Source: Candidatus Thiodiazotropha sp.
GTDB taxonomy: Bacteria; Pseudomonadota; Gammaproteobacteria; Chromatiales; Chromatiaceae
Length of the DNA: 35,714 nucleotides
Assembly: GCA_023838465.1 (NCBI GenBank)
Contig: JAIVEQ010000041.1
Location: forward strand, 1-35,714
Reading direction: 5' to 3'
Shown here: positions 33,416 to 35,714 of the stretch, one piece after another
How the letters are laid out: each line of letters opens with the position of its first letter
Numbering within the stretch: the stretch's first letter is position 1
Made by a program: the position numbers and the translations under genes
The notes under the pieces: generated by a model
Told to the model about the DNA's origin: nothing
Databases searched by the model: none
Seen by the model: the letters and a program-made list of their open reading frames with translations, nothing else

Positions 33416-34022
33416 AAGTAAAATACCGTCTAAACATTTCCAGTCGGACAGCATGATGTATGCTCTAGGCTGCCTTGTTCTGCACACCAAAGCATCAATA
33501 TCCTTATAAAGTGGGAAAGACTGTATTTTCAAAGTGATGAAAAACACGTACATCAGTCATTTGAAAATTCTATGACCCCGAACCAGGTATCATAAAAGTG
33601 CAACTCAACTTGGCATCAGGAGCTTGTTATGCCTCACAGTTAACACTCTCTTTGTGACTTTTATTAAACTATCTTAATGAAGATCGGTAGCCTCATAAAA
33701 TCGAATCGTTATCAATAATTTATATTATTAAGAATATGATTATCTAGGAAACCTCTGATTTTTCATCGTTTCGAACATTGTGAGATATGCCAATACATCT
33801 GACTGGTTAAAAGGAGGTGATGGCAGATCTCTTTATGCGCCGCGATGACAGTGGCACAATACATCAGTTTTTTTGCAAGTTAATAGATGCTGTATGCGCA
33901 TCTAATAACAAAAATTAAATCAGGTGTGATTAACCCATGGCGCAAAGACAACATAGAGTACTGTTAAGTGTAGACAAGACTCGAATGACCGCCAGACTAC
34001 ACTTCTTTATAGACAAAGCAGA
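33416..34022. other. Long AT-rich gap without a convincing gene
   Basis: About 600 bp between the CbiM-like promoter and the terminator of the second porin. A 32-codon frame on the plus strand at 33820-33918 follows a strong AAGGAGGTG, but the spacing to its ATG is only about 2 nt and no homologue is recognised. No tRNA, repeat array or IS end could be supported. Confidence 0.4.
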
Positions 34023-34038
34023 GGGGGCTTACGCCCCC
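34023..34038 (-). terminator. Terminator of the large porin gene
   Basis: GGGGGC-TTAC-GCCCCC forms a 6-bp all-GC stem 65 nt after the porin stop on the minus strand. It is followed on that strand by a pyrimidine-rich stretch (TCTGCTTTGT) rather than a clean T-run. Confidence 0.55.
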
Positions 34039-34102
34039 ATCAGCGTTCGTCATAATCAATCGCTATTAACTCACTGTGACTGCAGCAGTGAAAATGACCC
34101 TG

Positions 34103-35566
34103 TTACTTCAATCGGTATTGGGCCATCAACCAGAACTTGTCCGTATCAATGCTAAAACCATCACCGCCATCATCGAAGCTGGCATACTTCACCAATCCCA
34201 ACCACTGCTTTGTAAATGGCTTAGCAAACAGCAAACCCCACTCATCGCCATAGTCATTGACACCACCGAGTGACTTGTCAGCTTCATAGTCATGATACTG
34301 GAAAACCAGCTTAGACGGCCCTATCAGTCCAGCTAAAAGACCTTTGATCACCACTGTTGCACTGGTGTCCTTGAGACCACCGACCGGTGTTGCAGAGCCA
34401 CCAGGCGCACCCACAAACTTATCACTCCAGCCATTAAAGGCATGCACTGTGGCAAGGGGTGTTTGCAGGGCATTTATACCATTCCCCTCCAGCACCTCAT
34501 GACCTAACTTCACAACAACCGGCTTACCTGCCACTTTGAACGCACCACCTATCTCGATGTTGATATAGTCATTATCATCCAGTGCTGGACCGGTATCGCC
34601 GCTGGGATCCTGATTAGCCCACTCCAGTTCAGTTAAAAGGGTAAAGCCGTCACCAACCGGGTGCTTACCTACGAATCGCAGACCCCAGGTATCCGAATCA
34701 AAATTGGTTATACCCGGACCAACACCGACACCCTCCGGAAAAGGCGTACGTGTGTTGTCATCGAAATCCAACAAATAGCCGTAACCGGTCAACTTGCCGA
34801 TGGGTAGCTGATAGGCAATATTAATGAGATGAGAGTTATTCATTTCATACTCTCTGAATACCGAATCATCACCGAACAACCGGTTTACATGGTTGAGATA
34901 GGCGTATGAGATACTAAGGTTACTGATTGAGCTATTATCGATCCGAAAGGCATCGTATGATTGAAAATTCTGACGCCAAACGATATTACCCACCCAACGA
35001 TGATTATCATAGATGATGGCTTGTCGACCCAGCTTGAAAGAGGTATGACCATTACAGGCACCTGGTGCGTTCGGACAACCACCTGATGCACTACGCCAGC
35101 CAATATAGGCCTCATTGACCTCTTCGAAGTTATTATCCGGAATAAGTGCATGTCCCTCAGCGATACGGGAGCCGGCCGGTCCCGGCGGAAAGGTCAGGTC
35201 TTCATCGACATTGAGTGCCTCATCACTGCTTAACCGTCTACTTGCCTCTAACTCTAAACGAGCCCAGAAGCCATGAAAACGGGCTGTGGTATAACCCAGT
35301 GCGGCACGTAAACTCAATAGCTCTGCATCTTCGGTACCAGCTAAAGGGGACCCTGCAGGGATATCATCCTCAACATCCTCATAACGCAAACGGAGCCACA
35401 CGTCAGGCTTACCTGTTGTAAATGCACTGCTGAATTCACCCGTTTCCGGTAACACTTTACCTTGGTGTACATTTGAAACATTGGGAAGACCCACTGCACT
35501 GGCATTCGGCGCGACAACAAAAGCGATAACCGTCACCAGACATGAAGCGGACTTGAATAATTGCAT
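34103..35566 (-). CDS. Outer-membrane porin, alginate-export/OprD-like
   Basis: 487 residues with a signal peptide (MQLFKSASCLVTVIAFVVAP, cleavage near NASA-V). The mature part begins like alginate-export-type barrels: KPDVWLRLRYEDVEDD, LLSLRAALGYTT and FHGFWARLELEASRRL. It goes on with SFKLGRQAIIYDNHRWVGNIVWRQNFQSYDAFR, a hallmark of that group, and ends in DTDKFWLMAQYRLK. An 18-strand barrel is likely. GAGGAGG precedes the ATG. Its upstream region has an 8-bp inverted repeat (AGGCTATA/TATAGCCT, 35629-35636 and 35681-35688) but no full CynR-type box, so its link to the thiocyanate genes is only positional. Confidence 0.85.
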   Translation of the reverse strand: MQLFKSASCLVTVIAFVVAPNASAVGLPNVSNVHQGKVLPETGEFSSAFTTGKPDVWLRLRYEDVEDDIPAGSPLAGTEDAELLSLRAALGYTTARFHGFWARLELEASRRLSSDEALNVDEDLTFPPGPAGSRIAEGHALIPDNNFEEVNEAYIGWRSASGGCPNAPGACNGHTSFKLGRQAIIYDNHRWVGNIVWRQNFQSYDAFRIDNSSISNLSISYAYLNHVNRLFGDDSVFREYEMNNSHLINIAYQLPIGKLTGYGYLLDFDDNTRTPFPEGVGVGPGITNFDSDTWGLRFVGKHPVGDGFTLLTELEWANQDPSGDTGPALDDNDYINIEIGGAFKVAGKPVVVKLGHEVLEGNGINALQTPLATVHAFNGWSDKFVGAPGGSATPVGGLKDTSATVVIKGLLAGLIGPSKLVFQYHDYEADKSLGGVNDYGDEWGLLFAKPFTKQWLGLVKYASFDDGGDGFSIDTDKFWLMAQYRLK

Positions 35567-35714
35567 GCTCTTTCCTCCTCAGACAATATGGGTTTAGCAA
35601 CTTGTTATGCGTGAATTTCAGCTTTTTTAGGCTATATCCGGATTTCGCAACGACATAATATTCAATCGAGTGCAGCATAGTATAGCCTTGTAGGCATTTA
35701 CAGTGTACGAAATT

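Noticed and set aside
33750..33775. Sequence resembling an insertion-sequence end (GGAAACCTCTGATTTTTC)
   Set aside because: No matching second end or transposase nearby; the likeness is too short to support a mobile element.
33820..33918. 32-codon frame on the plus strand behind a strong AAGGAGGTG
   Set aside because: The ribosome site almost touches the ATG, no homologue is recognised, and the next possible ATG is too far away. Kept only as a note in the gap entry.
33937..34155. 72-codon plus-strand frame near the end of the large porin gene
   Set aside because: It runs through the porin terminator hairpin and overlaps the porin coding end in antisense.
35629..35688. AGGCTATA/TATAGCCT inverted repeat upstream of the second porin as another CynR box
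   Set aside because: The arms are 44 bp apart and do not fit the N7 spacing of the four boxes.

Overview
The window looks like chromosomal DNA of a sulfur-oxidising gammaproteobacterium. The grounds are a sulfide:quinone oxidoreductase-like flavoprotein with TusA and DsrE-type sulfur carriers, a complete thiocyanate hydrolase operon, a cyanase, and gammaproteobacterial-type housekeeping genes (Fe superoxide dismutase, pyruvate kinase). I cannot name a genus from sequence alone. No rRNA, tRNA or CRISPR array was seen.

Layout. 1-2.0 kb: HDOD signalling protein, a frameshifted TorD-type chaperone remnant, a HybE-like chaperone and a tiny hydrophobic ORF. 2.0-8.5 kb: mixed housekeeping genes (hydantoinase B-like, sodB, pyk, an alpha/beta hydrolase operon with a YpsA-like protein, a GDSL lipase). 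8.6-12.8 kb: a tungsten-type aldehyde:ferredoxin oxidoreductase operon (four-cluster ferredoxin, AOR, FAD subunit, MoaD-like protein, small unknown protein), resembling aorABC of Aromatoleum. 13.2-17.5 kb: GFA-family protein, LysR regulator and a divergent SLC13 permease with paired palindromic operators between them. 17.5-20.0 kb: sulfur block (DUF1641, SQR-like, TusA, DsrE-like). 20.0-20.4 kb: orphan IS3 OrfA. 20.5-26.6 kb: ABC importer (two paralogous permeases, Tat-exported binding protein, ATPase) followed upstream by scnBAC and a P15K-like maturation gene. 27.1 kb: divergent CynR-like regulator. 28.2-35.6 kb: GlcF-like Fe-S protein, OprD-like porin, methyltransferase, cyanase, CbiM-like cobalt permease and a second outer-membrane porin.

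How it may work together. The 17.5-33.2 kb stretch reads as a thiocyanate/cyanate utilisation island. An outer-membrane porin and an NrtA/SsuA-type ABC importer could bring in the anion. The CbiM-like protein could supply cobalt. P15K would mature the Co-containing ScnC. ScnABC hydrolyses SCN- to carbonyl sulfide and ammonia, and cyanase removes cyanate as ammonia and CO2. The SQR/TusA/DsrE genes could handle sulfide released from carbonyl sulfide. No carbonyl sulfide hydrolase is visible here.

The strongest new signal is regulatory. Three separate promoters, in front of scnB, the OprD-like porin-glcF pair and the CbiM-like gene, share one architecture on the same strand. This is an inverted repeat YYATAG-N7-CTATRG (which contains a T-N11-A LysR box), then exactly 19 bp, then a -35 element (TTGGAC or TTTGAC), 16 bp, and TAAATA. 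A fourth box lies at the start of the cynR-like gene. This predicts a single LysR regulon tying thiocyanate hydrolysis to cobalt uptake, an outer-membrane channel and an unexpected Fe-S oxidoreductase subunit.
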